A stretch of 23,649 nt of DNA from CALHKP01 sp963558075 (GCA_963558075.1 CAUWFN010000031.1:1-23649), one strand, 5' to 3'. Counted from the first letter of the stretch, positions 6,969 through 15,920 are shown. The notes: a model not told the origin generated them from the letters alone. Made by a program: numbers and translations.

Positions 6969-8109
6969 GCCTGTAACTGTTTCTCAGCTAAATGAGTATA
7001 TAGGGCGGGTGATTTCTACAGATCCGCTTCTTGGGATTGTTATCGTAAAGGGTGAGATTACTTCGCTTAAGTATCATCATACGGGACATGTTTATTTTTC
7101 TATTTCTGATTCAAGGAGCAAGATTAACTGTTTTTTAAGCATGGATATTGCCGAAAAGATGGATTTTATGCTTAGTGATGGCGATGAGGTTGTTATAACT
7201 GGTGCTGTCAAGGTTTTCCAGAAAAACGGTACATATTCTCTGAATGTAAGGCAGATTGAAACTGTCGGAGCAGGTGAACTTGCTGCTGAATTCGAAAAGC
7301 TAAAGAAAAAGCTAGAAAAGGAAGGTCTCTTTGACAAGGCTCACAAGAAACCTATTCCGGAGCATCCTAAGCATATTGGGATTATTACATCGCCTACGGG
7401 GGCAGGTCTTATGGATATTCTCAAGATTATTGGGGATAGAAATAATCTTATAGATATCACTGTTTTTCCTGTGCTTGTTCAGGGAGTGAAAGCAGCAGAT
7501 GATATTATAAATATGGTTGACTTTGTAAGCGAAAAGTATCAGAATAAAATTGACACACTGATTGTCGGAAGAGGCGGTGGTGCGCCGGAGGAACTTGCGG
7601 TTTTCAACGATGAGGGCATTGCAAGGGCTTTGTTTAGGTGTAATATTCCTGTCATTTCTGCAGTGGGTCACGAGATAGATTTTACGATTGCTGATTTTGT
7701 TTCTGACGCAAGAGCTGAGACGCCTACGGCAGCTGCCCAGATGGTGGCACCGGATATGTCGGATGTAAAATCGGAGATGGAAAAGGCTATGAATGACCTA
7801 AGGGCTCACATGGCCAACAAGCTTATGTATAACACAATTCAGACTGATCACATCAGAAAGGAGATGCTCTCTTCTATAAAAGGAAAGGTAGCTCTTCTGA
7901 AAGGCGAAATAGAACGATGCAAGGCTGTAATTGAGGGTGCTGACCCAAGTCTCATTTTGAGAAATGGTTACTCTCTCGTTAAAGACTTTGCTGGGAAGGC
8001 TATAGGTTCTGCAGGAGAACTTCTAGATGGCGGAGAGTATACACTGGAATTTTCTGATGGCAGTGCAAAGATTAAAGTACTTGAAACAAGGAGGAATGAC
8101 TGTGGATGA
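6958..8109 (+). CDS. xseA: Exodeoxyribonuclease VII large subunit
   Basis: The GTG at 6958 is the likely start: GGGAGG (6944-6949) lies 8 bases upstream, and homologues begin near the VSQLNEYIGRVISTDPLLG segment. The product is 383 residues. The N-terminal OB-fold has the family IVKGEITSLKYHHTGHVYF pattern. The catalytic region includes HIGIITSPTGAGLMDIL, VGRGGGAPEELAVFNDE (Gly204-Glu212 core) and SAVGHEIDFTIADFVSD (His238, Asp241), then PTAAAQMVAP. The C-terminal coiled coil that docks XseB copies is present but shorter than in many 430-450-residue XseA proteins. The enzyme degrades single-stranded DNA from both ends to oligonucleotides. It overlaps the TsaD-like gene by 11 bases and xseB by 8. 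Confidence 0.93.
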   Translation: MALKPVTVSQLNEYIGRVISTDPLLGIVIVKGEITSLKYHHTGHVYFSISDSRSKINCFLSMDIAEKMDFMLSDGDEVVITGAVKVFQKNGTYSLNVRQIETVGAGELAAEFEKLKKKLEKEGLFDKAHKKPIPEHPKHIGIITSPTGAGLMDILKIIGDRNNLIDITVFPVLVQGVKAADDIINMVDFVSEKYQNKIDTLIVGRGGGAPEELAVFNDEGIARALFRCNIPVISAVGHEIDFTIADFVSDARAETPTAAAQMVAPDMSDVKSEMEKAMNDLRAHMANKLMYNTIQTDHIRKEMLSSIKGKVALLKGEIERCKAVIEGADPSLILRNGYSLVKDFAGKAIGSAGELLDGGEYTLEFSDGSAKIKVLETRRNDCG

Positions 8110-8290
8110 AATGAATTTTGAGGAAGCGCTTGCTAAGCTTAAGCTGATGGCAGAAAAAATCAGGGATCCGGAAATCAGTCTGGACGAATCCATCAGGTGC
8201 TATGACGAGGGCATGAAGTATTATGAAGTTTGCCGAAAGGTTCTTGATAATGCGAAACAGAAAATAGAAATTTTTGAAGGTGAGGTCTGA
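8102..8290 (+). CDS. xseB: Exodeoxyribonuclease VII small subunit
   Basis: GTG at 8102 is the best start: the strong AAGGAGG at 8088-8094 is then 7 bases away. The in-frame ATG at 8096 is only one base from it and the ATG at 8111 is too far. The product is about 62 residues with the family pattern MNFEEALAKLKLMAEKI, then ISLDESIRCYDEGMKYYEVC and a terminal KVLDNAKQKIEIFEGEV helix. Small subunits line the XseA coiled coil and are needed for activity. It is on the short side for the family. It overlaps the xseA end by 8 bases, consistent with coupled expression. Confidence 0.9.
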   Translation: MDEMNFEEALAKLKLMAEKIRDPEISLDESIRCYDEGMKYYEVCRKVLDNAKQKIEIFEGEV

Positions 8291-8292
8291 AA

Positions 8293-9186
8293 ATGATAGA
8301 AAACTATGATGAATATAAGAATATAATTAACGAGAATTTATTATATTATATGCCTAATATTGACAGCAAAAGCGAACCTCTCGGGGAGTCTATGCGTTAC
8401 TCTCTGACAGCTGGCGGAAAACGCCTTCGCTCTGTACTTCTTCTTGCAGCTTGCGAGTTTGCGGGAGGAACATACAAGGAGGCTTTACCTTATGCTATCG
8501 CGCTTGAGTATATACACACATATTCACTTATACATGATGACCTTCCTGCTATGGACAATGATGATCTCAGAAGAGGGATTCCTACTAACCACAAGGTTTT
8601 CGGTGACGGCATCGCAACTCTTGCAGGGGATGGTCTTTTGAATACAGCATACGAAATCATGATAAGTGACATGATGATGTACTTTGATGATATAGAGGAG
8701 CTCAAGAAAAGAATAAACGCTATGTATTATATAGCAAAGAACTCTGGAATCAGAGGAATGGTTGCAGGCCAGGTTTCTGACATCGAAAGCGAAAATCAGC
8801 AGTGCTCCAACGAAATGCTCGAGTACATTCACCTAAACAAAACAGGTGCTCTGATTGTTGCTGCAATCAAAGCTGGTCTTTACCTTGGCGGTGCTGATGA
8901 TGAAATGATGAGAAATATGACTGCTTATGCAGAAAATATGGGTATTGCTTATCAGATTGCCGATGACCTTCTAGATGTCAGAGGAAACGAAGAACTAATG
9001 GGCAAGAAAACAGGTGTTGATGCCCAGCTTTCTAAAGTTACTTATGTTTCGCTAAACGGAATCGAAAAATCCGAGGAGCGTCTTGCGGAACTTACAAATA
9101 ATGCGATTGAAGCTATTGCCGGATATTATGACAATGCAATCTTCTTTAAGGATCTTGTAATTAGGCTCGCTTCAAGAAGCAATTAA
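8293..9186 (+). CDS. ispA: Polyprenyl (farnesyl) diphosphate synthase
   Basis: 297 residues, standard for bacterial IspA. It condenses IPP with DMAPP/GPP to make FPP. The first Asp-rich motif DDLPAMD is at 82-88 in HDDLPAMDNDDLRRG, the GGKRLR substrate-binding segment at 41-46, and the second Asp-rich motif DDLLD at 224-228, followed by a GKKTGVDAQLSKVTYVS segment. The DDxxxxD form of the first motif is typical of bacterial FPP synthases. GAGG (8282-8285) gives a 7-base spacing to the ATG. It lies 2 bases after xseB and directly before dxs, so precursor and chain-elongation steps of isoprenoid synthesis are in one operon. Its stop codon is overlapped by a strong Shine-Dalgarno that serves whatever starts next. 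Confidence 0.93.
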   Translation: MIENYDEYKNIINENLLYYMPNIDSKSEPLGESMRYSLTAGGKRLRSVLLLAACEFAGGTYKEALPYAIALEYIHTYSLIHDDLPAMDNDDLRRGIPTNHKVFGDGIATLAGDGLLNTAYEIMISDMMMYFDDIEELKKRINAMYYIAKNSGIRGMVAGQVSDIESENQQCSNEMLEYIHLNKTGALIVAAIKAGLYLGGADDEMMRNMTAYAENMGIAYQIADDLLDVRGNEELMGKKTGVDAQLSKVTYVSLNGIEKSEERLAELTNNAIEAIAGYYDNAIFFKDLVIRLASRSN

Positions 9187-9242
9187 GGAGGAATGTAGAG
9201 GTGTTTAGTGAAGAGAGACTTTGACCTCTGCAGAAAAAACAT
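9185..9242 (+). promoter_or_regulatory. Structured translation-initiation region of dxs
   Basis: A perfect AAGGAGG lies at 9185-9191, over the ispA stop, but the dxs ATG is at 9243, 51 bases away, with only A-rich sequence before it. Between them TGTAGAGGT (9194-9202) can pair with ACCTCTGCA (9224-9232) in a 9-bp stem with one G-U pair and a 21-base loop. If folded, the Shine-Dalgarno would be effectively 12 bases from the ATG. Alternatively it drives a 7-codon GTG frame (9201-9224) whose translation is coupled to dxs. Sequence features are certain; the role is inferred. Confidence 0.5.
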
Positions 9243-11090
9243 ATGGTAAAAAAATTAGAAGAATATAACTTCCCAGAGGATATTAAGAGGATGTCTCTAA
9301 ATGACATGGAGCTTCTCTCATATTCTATTAGGGACTTTCTCATAGAAAATGTTGCTAAGACAGGTGGACATCTTGCATCAAATCTCGGAGTTGTAGAACT
9401 TACTATTGCAATGCACAAGATATTTGATAGCCCAAAAGATAAGTTTATCTGGGACGTTGGACATCAGTCTTATGTACATAAAATACTCACAGGAAGAGCC
9501 GGTGACTTTGGCGGACTCAGAACGCTGAACGGAATGAGCGGATTTCCTAAGAGAAAGGAAAGTGAGCACGATATATACGAGACAGGGCATTCTAGCACAT
9601 CGATTTCTGCTGCGGCCGGTATTGCTGCGGCTCGTGATATAAAGGGTGAGTCTTACGATGTTGTTGCAGTAATTGGAGATGGCTCGCTTACAGGCGGAAT
9701 GTCTTATGAGGCTTTGAATAACCTGGGACATTCTAATTCCAAGGTTATTGTAATCCTAAACGATAACGGCATGTCTATTTCTAAGAATATTGGAGGCGTG
9801 TCGGAGCATCTTGGAAAATTAAGAACTTCTACAGGATATATAAATGCAAAAGACAACATAAAGAACGCTGTCGAAAAGATACCTGCTATAGGACCTGGGC
9901 TTAGACATGTAATCGGTGAAGCCAAGGACAAGGTGAAATATGCTATTATAAACGGCGGCATTATTTTCGAGGAGCTTGGGTTTACATATCTTGGACCAGT
10001 AGATGGTCATAATCTCATGGCTGTTATGCAAGCTCTAGAGTCAGCAAAGCATGCAAAGGGACCTGTTGTTGTTCATGTGATAACTAAGAAGGGAAAAGGA
10101 TATAGGCAGGCTGAGCAGAATCCTGATAAATTTCACGGGATTGGACCTTTTGATACTGAGACAGGCGTTCCTATAAAATCATCAGGAAAATCTTATTCTA
10201 AGGTATTTGGAGAGACTGTATATTCCCTTGCAGAAAAGCACGCGGATGTTGCAGCGATATCTGCTGCTATGTGCGATGCTACAGGTCTTGGAAAGTTTTC
10301 GCAGGATTTTTCGAAGAGATTCTTTGATGTAGGAATTGCAGAGGCTCATGCTGTTGCCTTTGCGGCAGGACTTGCAACTAACGGAATGAAACCTTATGTT
10401 GCGATTTACTCATCTTTCCTTCAGAGAGCGTACGACCAGCTCATAGAAGATGTATGTCTTCAGAATCTTGGCGTTGTTTTTGGAATCGATAGAGCTGGCA
10501 TCGTAGGGGCAGATGGTGAGACACACCACGGCATTTTCGATATTTCTTATCTGATGCCGATGCCGAACATGCAGATTCTTGCACCGTGCGACGGAAAGCA
10601 GCTTGCGCAGATGCTCGAGTATGCATATAGACAAGATGGCCCGGTTGCAGTGAGATACCCTAGAGGAGAGTGCCCACAAAAGGATCTTGTATATACTGAC
10701 TTCGCTGGAAAGAATATCAGAATATATGAGGGCGAGGATGCTGATATCCTTGCAGTTGGTGCTATGCTTCCTGCAGCTCTTGAGGCAAGAGAAAAGCTTG
10801 CAAAAGAAGGAATCAGTGCAGGCGTTGTAAACATCGGAGTGCTGAAACCTGCAGAATACGACTTTATAGATGACCATAATAAACTTATGTTAACTATAGA
10901 AGATAATCTGCTTATCGGAGGCTTTGGTGAGTTATTTAGATCAAAGTCAGGTTGCCCGAATGTTGAATGCATGGGCTGGCCGGATCAGTTTATTGAACAC
11001 GGCGACTGCAAGGCTTTATATTCTATGTATGGCCTTGATAGCGAAGGAATAAAAGAAAGGATTTGTAAATATTTTGAAAGAAAGGCTTGA
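9243..11090 (+). CDS. dxs: 1-deoxy-D-xylulose-5-phosphate synthase
   Basis: 615 residues, the usual length. It is a thiamin-diphosphate enzyme that joins pyruvate and glyceraldehyde-3-phosphate, the first step of the MEP isoprenoid pathway. Signatures include TGGHLASNLGVVELTIA, WDVGHQSYVHKILTGR, the ThDP motif GDGSLTGGMSYEALNN from Gly145, the transketolase central domain with DVGIAEAHAVAFAAGLA, and the RYPRGECP segment. The ATG at 9243 matches the family N-terminus (LEEYNFPEDIKRMSL), and an in-frame stop at 9222 rules out an earlier start. There is no adjacent Shine-Dalgarno; see the structured region upstream. The 3' end overlaps tlyA by 17 bases. Confidence 0.96.
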   Translation: MVKKLEEYNFPEDIKRMSLNDMELLSYSIRDFLIENVAKTGGHLASNLGVVELTIAMHKIFDSPKDKFIWDVGHQSYVHKILTGRAGDFGGLRTLNGMSGFPKRKESEHDIYETGHSSTSISAAAGIAAARDIKGESYDVVAVIGDGSLTGGMSYEALNNLGHSNSKVIVILNDNGMSISKNIGGVSEHLGKLRTSTGYINAKDNIKNAVEKIPAIGPGLRHVIGEAKDKVKYAIINGGIIFEELGFTYLGPVDGHNLMAVMQALESAKHAKGPVVVHVITKKGKGYRQAEQNPDKFHGIGPFDTETGVPIKSSGKSYSKVFGETVYSLAEKHADVAAISAAMCDATGLGKFSQDFSKRFFDVGIAEAHAVAFAAGLATNGMKPYVAIYSSFLQRAYDQLIEDVCLQNLGVVFGIDRAGIVGADGETHHGIFDISYLMPMPNMQILAPCDGKQLAQMLEYAYRQDGPVAVRYPRGECPQKDLVYTDFAGKNIRIYEGEDADILAVGAMLPAALEAREKLAKEGISAGVVNIGVLKPAEYDFIDDHNKLMLTIEDNLLIGGFGELFRSKSGCPNVECMGWPDQFIEHGDCKALYSMYGLDSEGIKERICKYFERKA

Positions 11091-11877
11091 TACACTTTTA
11101 GTTAAAAAGGGATATTTTCAGTCGAGAGAACGTGCGAAGGCTTCTATCATGGCGGGCATCGTATTTGTTGATGGACAAAAATGCGATAAAGCAGGAACCA
11201 TGATAAAGGAAGATGCGGAGATCTTCGTAAAAGAAGATCCATGTCCTTATGTAAGCCGCGGCGGACTTAAGCTGGAAAAATCAATGTCTGAATTTGACCT
11301 TGATCTTAAAGGAACTGTATGTATGGATGTTGGTGCTTCTACAGGCGGATTCACTGACTGCATGCTCCAAAACGGTGCAGTTAAGGTCTACTCAATCGAT
11401 GTAGGCTACGGGCAGCTCGACTGGAAGCTACGAACTGATGAGCGCGTTGTAAACATGGAAAAGTGCAATTTCAGATATCTTGATCCCGAAACAATAGAAG
11501 AAGAAATTGATTTCATCAGCGTGGACGTGTCATTTATTTCTCTTAAACTTATTCTTCCTGTCTGCAAGGAGCTTCTGAAAACAGGCGGCGAGATGGTCTG
11601 CCTAGTTAAACCTCAGTTTGAGGCAGGGCGCGAACAGGTTGGAAAAAAGGGAATTGTAAGGGATAAAGCAGTTCACGAGGAGGTAATCAGAAAAGTCATC
11701 GGATATGCATCTGACTCCGGGCTCAGTGCAAAGGGTCTGACATTTTCTCCAGTTACAGGTGCAAAAGGTAACATAGAATATCTTTTACATCTTTGCAAGG
11801 AGGAAATTTTGAGTTATAATATAGATGATGAATTTATTCACAACATTGTTTTGAGCTCCCACGAGGAGTTAGAATAA
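11074..11877 (+). CDS. tlyA: TlyA family rRNA 2'-O-methyltransferase / hemolysin-like protein
   Basis: 267 residues from a TTG start at 11074; the family N-terminus (KERLDTLLVKKGYFQSRERA) begins exactly here and no ATG is available. An AAAGG lies about 12 bases upstream inside dxs. An N-terminal S4 RNA-binding domain (about 1-60) is followed by an FtsJ-like Rossmann methyltransferase domain. SAM-binding motif I is DVGASTGGFTDCML from Asp85, and later motifs include ISVDVSFISLKLILP and VCLVKPQFEAGREQVGKKGIVRD. TlyA methylates ribose 2'-OH groups in rRNA of the small and/or large subunit. The B. subtilis orthologue also follows dxs. argR and recN, which often come next, are missing; an unrelated aminotransferase follows. 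Confidence 0.93.
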   Translation: MKERLDTLLVKKGYFQSRERAKASIMAGIVFVDGQKCDKAGTMIKEDAEIFVKEDPCPYVSRGGLKLEKSMSEFDLDLKGTVCMDVGASTGGFTDCMLQNGAVKVYSIDVGYGQLDWKLRTDERVVNMEKCNFRYLDPETIEEEIDFISVDVSFISLKLILPVCKELLKTGGEMVCLVKPQFEAGREQVGKKGIVRDKAVHEEVIRKVIGYASDSGLSAKGLTFSPVTGAKGNIEYLLHLCKEEILSYNIDDEFIHNIVLSSHEELE

Positions 11878-11917
11878 CATATTACCTATGGTATTATTTT
11901 AAAGGAGACTGATTAAA

Positions 11918-13117
11918 ATGAAACTATCAAACAAAGTCGAAGCAATGCAATTTTCACCAATCAGAAAATTCAACCCAATCGCTCAGAAGGCAAAAGATGC
12001 AGGTAAGAAAGTTTACCACCTAAACATCGGTCAGCCTGACGTAGCTACTCCAGAATGCTTTATGAAAGCAATCAGAGAATTTGACAAAGAAGTTATCGCT
12101 TACGCTGAATCAGGCGGACTAACTATCCTTCAGGATGCAGTTATCGATTACTTCAAGACATACGGAATGGACTTCGACAGAAGCAACATGATCGTAACTA
12201 ACGGAGGATCAGAAGCTCTTACAATGACATTTACAGCTATCATGGAAGAAGGAGACGAAGTTCTTATTCCTGAACCATTCTACACTAACTACCATACATT
12301 CGCTATGGCAGCTGGTGGAAAAGTAGTTCCTATCACTACTAAGGCTGAAGATGGATACCACTATGCTAAGAGAGAACAGATCGAAGCAGCAATCACTCCA
12401 AAAACTAAGGCAATCGTTTGTATCACTCCAGGTAACCCAACTGGTACAGTTCTTACATTAGACGAAATGAAGCTTATCGGCGAAATCGCTAAAGAACATG
12501 ACCTATGGATTATCGCTGACGAAGTATACAGAGAATTCGCATATGACGGAAGAGAAGTTACTTCATTCGGTATGATTCCAGAACTAGAAGACAGAGTAAT
12601 CCTTATCGACTCAGTTTCAAAGAGATTCTCAGCTTGCGGAGCAAGAATCGGTCTTCTTATCTCAAAGAACAAAGAATTCATGTCAGGCGTAATGAAGATC
12701 GCTCAGGGAAGACTTTGCGTATCAACAGTTGACCAGGTTGGTGCAGCTGCTCTATTCAGACTTCCAGCTTCATACTACGAAGAAGTTAAGGCTGAATACT
12801 GCGGAAGAAGAGACGTTGTATACGAAGAACTAATGAAGATTCCTGGAGTTGTATGCCAGAAACCTGGCGGAGCATTCTACATGACTGCTAAACTTCCAGT
12901 TGACAACATCGAAGACTTCTTAATGTTCTTATTAACAGAATTCGAAGATAACGGCGAAACAGTAATGTTTGCACCTGCAGAAGGATTCTACGCTACACCA
13001 GGCCTAGGTAAAGACGAAATGAGAATCGCATATGTTCTAAAACAGGAAGATATGAGAAGAGGCGTTGAGCTTATCAGACTTGGTATCGAAGCATACAACA
13101 AAAAGCAGGGTAAATAA
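11918..13117 (+). CDS. PLP-dependent class I/II aminotransferase, probably highly expressed
   Basis: 399-residue fold-type I aminotransferase of the aspartate aminotransferase superfamily. Motifs: HLNIGQPDVATPE near the N-terminus, NGGSEALTMTF for cofactor phosphate binding, PGNPTGTVL, ADEVYREFAY, and SVSKRFSACGARIG with the PLP lysine at residue 235. The substrate cannot be fixed by eye. The sequence is unusual for its codons: AAC, TTC, GAC, TAC and ATC dominate and Arg is almost all AGA, whereas flanking genes mix AAT/GAT/TAT and many Arg codons. That is the pattern of a strongly expressed gene, fitting a central role in amino-acid catabolism (inference). AAAGGAG (11901-11907) is 10 bases before the ATG, and a weak promoter (TTGAGC 11851, TAACAT 11875) may lie in the tlyA end. 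A strong terminator follows, so it is likely its own unit. Confidence 0.88.
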   Translation: MKLSNKVEAMQFSPIRKFNPIAQKAKDAGKKVYHLNIGQPDVATPECFMKAIREFDKEVIAYAESGGLTILQDAVIDYFKTYGMDFDRSNMIVTNGGSEALTMTFTAIMEEGDEVLIPEPFYTNYHTFAMAAGGKVVPITTKAEDGYHYAKREQIEAAITPKTKAIVCITPGNPTGTVLTLDEMKLIGEIAKEHDLWIIADEVYREFAYDGREVTSFGMIPELEDRVILIDSVSKRFSACGARIGLLISKNKEFMSGVMKIAQGRLCVSTVDQVGAAALFRLPASYYEEVKAEYCGRRDVVYEELMKIPGVVCQKPGGAFYMTAKLPVDNIEDFLMFLLTEFEDNGETVMFAPAEGFYATPGLGKDEMRIAYVLKQEDMRRGVELIRLGIEAYNKKQGK

Positions 13118-13143
13118 TTAAAATAATACTTAGACTTTTTACG

Positions 13144-13178
13144 GCAGCGGATTCTATTTGGTCCGCTGCTTAATTTTT
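13144..13178 (+). terminator. Intrinsic terminator after the aminotransferase gene
   Basis: GCAGCGGA (13144-13151) pairs perfectly with TCCGCTGC (13162-13169) around a 10-base loop, followed by TTAATTTTT. It lies 27 bases after the aminotransferase stop and separates it from mutS. Confidence 0.88.
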
Positions 13179-13189
13179 AAAGATTAAAG

Positions 13190-13202
13190 CCGCCCTTGGC
13201 GG
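13190..13202 (+). repeat. Short GC-rich hairpin before mutS
   Basis: CCGCC (13190-13194) and GGCGG (13198-13202) form a 5-bp stem with a CTT loop, followed by AATTTTAG. It could be a minor second terminator or a 5'-leader structure of mutS. The stem is short and a role is not established. Confidence 0.3.
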
Positions 13203-13247
13203 AATTTTAGAAATATAACGATACAGAGAAAGGAAAAACTACTGTAA

Positions 13248-15920
13248 ATGAAACTATCACCAATGATGCAGCAATATCTTGACATAAAGGAGGAGTACAA
13301 AGACTGTATTTTGTTTTTTAGGCTTGGGGATTTCTATGAGATGTTCTTTGATGATGCGAAGACTGTCTCAAGGGAACTTGAGCTTACACTTACAGGTAAA
13401 AACTGCGGACTCGAAGAGAGAGCTCCTATGTGCGGTGTTCCATATCATGCAGCCGATAATTATCTGGCAAAGCTTGTCGAAAAAGGCTATAAGGTCGCTA
13501 TCTGTGAACAGGTCGAAGATCCCGCTGCAGCTAAAGGTATTGTAAAACGCGAAGTTATTAGAATTGTAACGCCTGGTACAGTTACATCCCAGGCTATGCT
13601 AAAGGAAAACGAAAATAACTATCTTGCCTGCATTTACACATGCAAAGAAGGCGGAGCTATTGCATACTGCGATATTTCCACCGGGGAGCTTTGTGTGACT
13701 GAGCAGGATTATGATATTAATATATATGATACGATTATAAACGAAATAGTAAAAATAGATGCCCGCGAACTGATTTTCTGCGAGCATTTTGCTGATAATA
13801 ACGATATGGAAAAGCTAAAGGCTTCTCTAGGTGCATTTACTACTGTGCTTCCCGAAGGCTATTTTTCTGAGGAGACTGCAGAAGATGTCATAAGAGGACA
13901 GTTTGGAAAAGGCGCAGAAAGCTCTATGGGGCTTTCCGGTAGAACCTTTGCTGTCAGAGCACTTGGAGCACTTCTTTCATATCTTCTAGAAACACAGAAA
14001 CAGTCTCTTGGGCAGATTACTTTCTGTAGCTACTACGAAATTGGAAATCATATGGCGCTCGACAAGTCGACACTCAGAAATCTTGAGATTACCCAGACTC
14101 TGTATGAGAAGAAGGTGCAAGGGTCTTTACTTGGAGTGTTAGACAAAACAAAGACGGCTATGGGCTCACGAAAAATGAAAAAGTGGCTCAAGGAGCCTTT
14201 GAATAGCTCTGCTGAGATTAACAGAAGGCTTGATGCTGTAGATGAGCTTATAAATAATCCTTTGATGGAAAATAATATTAGAGAGTGTCTGCGAAATGTC
14301 TATGACTTTGAGCGTCTGTGTGGAAGAATCGCATCTGGAAATGCAAACGGCAAGGATCTTCTCGCGCTCAAGAAGTCTGCAGCTGTTCTTCCTGAGATAA
14401 AGGGAGAAACAGAAGGTGCAGAATCTGAGCTTCTTAGAAAGATTTCATCACAGATACATGATCTTGAGGAAATTCATGACATGATTGAGAATGCTATTTC
14501 TGAGGATGCGCCTTTTACTGTCAAAGAGGGTGGCCTTATAAGGGATGGATATTCTGCTGAGCTTGACGAGCTTAAACTTTCTATAAAGGATGCAAAGCTT
14601 TGGATTGCAAATCTCGAAAGCAGAGAAAGAGAAAGAACCGGAATCAAAACGCTCAAGGTAGGATATAACAAGGTGTTCGGCTATTATATAGATGTAACAA
14701 AACTGAATGCAGACCTTGTTCCGGAAGAATATATTAGAAAACAGACCTTAGTTAATAACGAAAGATATATTACGCCAGAGCTAAAGGAAATGGAAAGCCT
14801 AGTTCTGAATGCAGAGGCAAAGATTAATCAGCTTGAGTATAATATCTTTGTTTCTATAAGAGAGAGAATAGAAAATGAAATTTCAGCTATACAGAAGACA
14901 TCATCTGCAATTGCAGAGCTAGATGTTTTGTGTGCTTTTTCCCATGTCAGCGTAAGCAACGGATACACAAAGCCTGTAATCGACGATAGTTATGAGCTTG
15001 ATATAAAAAATGGAAGACATCCGGTAGTTGAGATTTCTGAGGGCAGCACCTTTGTTGCAAATGATACTTATCTGAACTGTGAGGATTCAAGCCTTGCGAT
15101 TATAACAGGACCTAACATGTCAGGTAAATCTACATACATGAGACAGACAGCGCTTATCGTGCTTCTTGCCCAGGCGGGATGTTTTGTTCCTTGCGATTAT
15201 GCGAGAATCGGTGTGTGCGACAGAATTTTTACGCGTATCGGAGCATCGGATAACCTTTCTCAGGGACAGTCGACGTTCTATGTGGAGATGAGCGAGCTTT
15301 CGTATATCCTCGGATGCTCCACAGAGCGAAGCCTGATTATTCTTGATGAAATCGGACGTGGCACAAGCACTTATGACGGTCTTGCCATAGCCTCTGCAAC
15401 TGTAGAGTATCTGTGCAGCGAAAAGTTCAAGGTTAGAACTCTGTTTGCGACTCACTATCACGAGCTGACTGATATGGAGGAGAGAGATGGGGTTGTAAAT
15501 CTCAATGTTTCTGTATCAGAGGACAATGGTGACATCGTCTTCCTGCACAAGATTGCGAAAGGATCAGCAAGTCGAAGCTATGGTATTCATGTGGCAAAGC
15601 TTGCGGGAGTTCCTCAGGAGCTTTTGGAAAATGCGGAAAACAAGCTTATAAATCTCGAAGAAAAATCAAAGAACAAAGAAGCTCTTTACGAAGCGAAGGA
15701 GACTTTGTCAAAGCCAAAGCCTGCGCTAAAGACAAAAAATGAACAGGATGGTTATCTCAAAGAGAGCAAATCCTCTAAGGCTGGCGAGCAGATTTCATTC
15801 TTTGTTTCTGATACAGAGAGAAATATTTTGGATAGGCTCGATGAGATTGATATTATGGAGCTTACTCCGTCAAAGGCTATAGCTCTTATAGAAGAACTTA
15901 AGTCTATGGCAGAAAAGTAA
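13248..15920 (+). CDS. mutS: DNA mismatch repair protein MutS
   Basis: 890 residues, a full-length MutS1. The N-terminal mismatch-recognition motif FYE is at 29-31 (Phe29, Glu31 of the FxE motif) within FFRLGDFYEMFFDD. The connector, lever and clamp domains follow. The ABC-type ATPase has a Walker A GPNMSGKST at 621-629, LSQGQSTFYVEMSE, Walker B LIILDEIGRGTSTYDGLA, and ATHYHELT. Near the C-terminus QISFF (848-852) fits the beta-clamp binding consensus, and a helical dimerisation tail follows. It binds mispairs and recruits MutL. Start is by homology (MKLSPMMQQYLDIKEEYKD); AGAAAGGA lies about 14 bases upstream, a rather long spacing. It is followed by mutL after 47 bases. Confidence 0.97.
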   Translation: MKLSPMMQQYLDIKEEYKDCILFFRLGDFYEMFFDDAKTVSRELELTLTGKNCGLEERAPMCGVPYHAADNYLAKLVEKGYKVAICEQVEDPAAAKGIVKREVIRIVTPGTVTSQAMLKENENNYLACIYTCKEGGAIAYCDISTGELCVTEQDYDINIYDTIINEIVKIDARELIFCEHFADNNDMEKLKASLGAFTTVLPEGYFSEETAEDVIRGQFGKGAESSMGLSGRTFAVRALGALLSYLLETQKQSLGQITFCSYYEIGNHMALDKSTLRNLEITQTLYEKKVQGSLLGVLDKTKTAMGSRKMKKWLKEPLNSSAEINRRLDAVDELINNPLMENNIRECLRNVYDFERLCGRIASGNANGKDLLALKKSAAVLPEIKGETEGAESELLRKISSQIHDLEEIHDMIENAISEDAPFTVKEGGLIRDGYSAELDELKLSIKDAKLWIANLESRERERTGIKTLKVGYNKVFGYYIDVTKLNADLVPEEYIRKQTLVNNERYITPELKEMESLVLNAEAKINQLEYNIFVSIRERIENEISAIQKTSSAIAELDVLCAFSHVSVSNGYTKPVIDDSYELDIKNGRHPVVEISEGSTFVANDTYLNCEDSSLAIITGPNMSGKSTYMRQTALIVLLAQAGCFVPCDYARIGVCDRIFTRIGASDNLSQGQSTFYVEMSELSYILGCSTERSLIILDEIGRGTSTYDGLAIASATVEYLCSEKFKVRTLFATHYHELTDMEERDGVVNLNVSVSEDNGDIVFLHKIAKGSASRSYGIHVAKLAGVPQELLENAENKLINLEEKSKNKEALYEAKETLSKPKPALKTKNEQDGYLKESKSSKAGEQISFFVSDTERNILDRLDEIDIMELTPSKAIALIEELKSMAEK

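Noticed and set aside
10410..10877. 155-codon open frame on the minus strand within dxs
   Set aside because: Lies wholly inside a firmly identified gene, has no ribosome site or recognisable motif, and its composition is that of an antisense shadow.
11877..11900. Possible terminator after tlyA (ATTACC/GGTATT then ATTTT)
   Set aside because: The stem is six pairs at most with a mismatch; too weak to call.
11916..13261. Shared 14 bases AAATGAAACTATCA at the starts of the aminotransferase and mutS genes
   Set aside because: The match stops after four codons and the proteins are unrelated; likely chance in AT-rich start regions.
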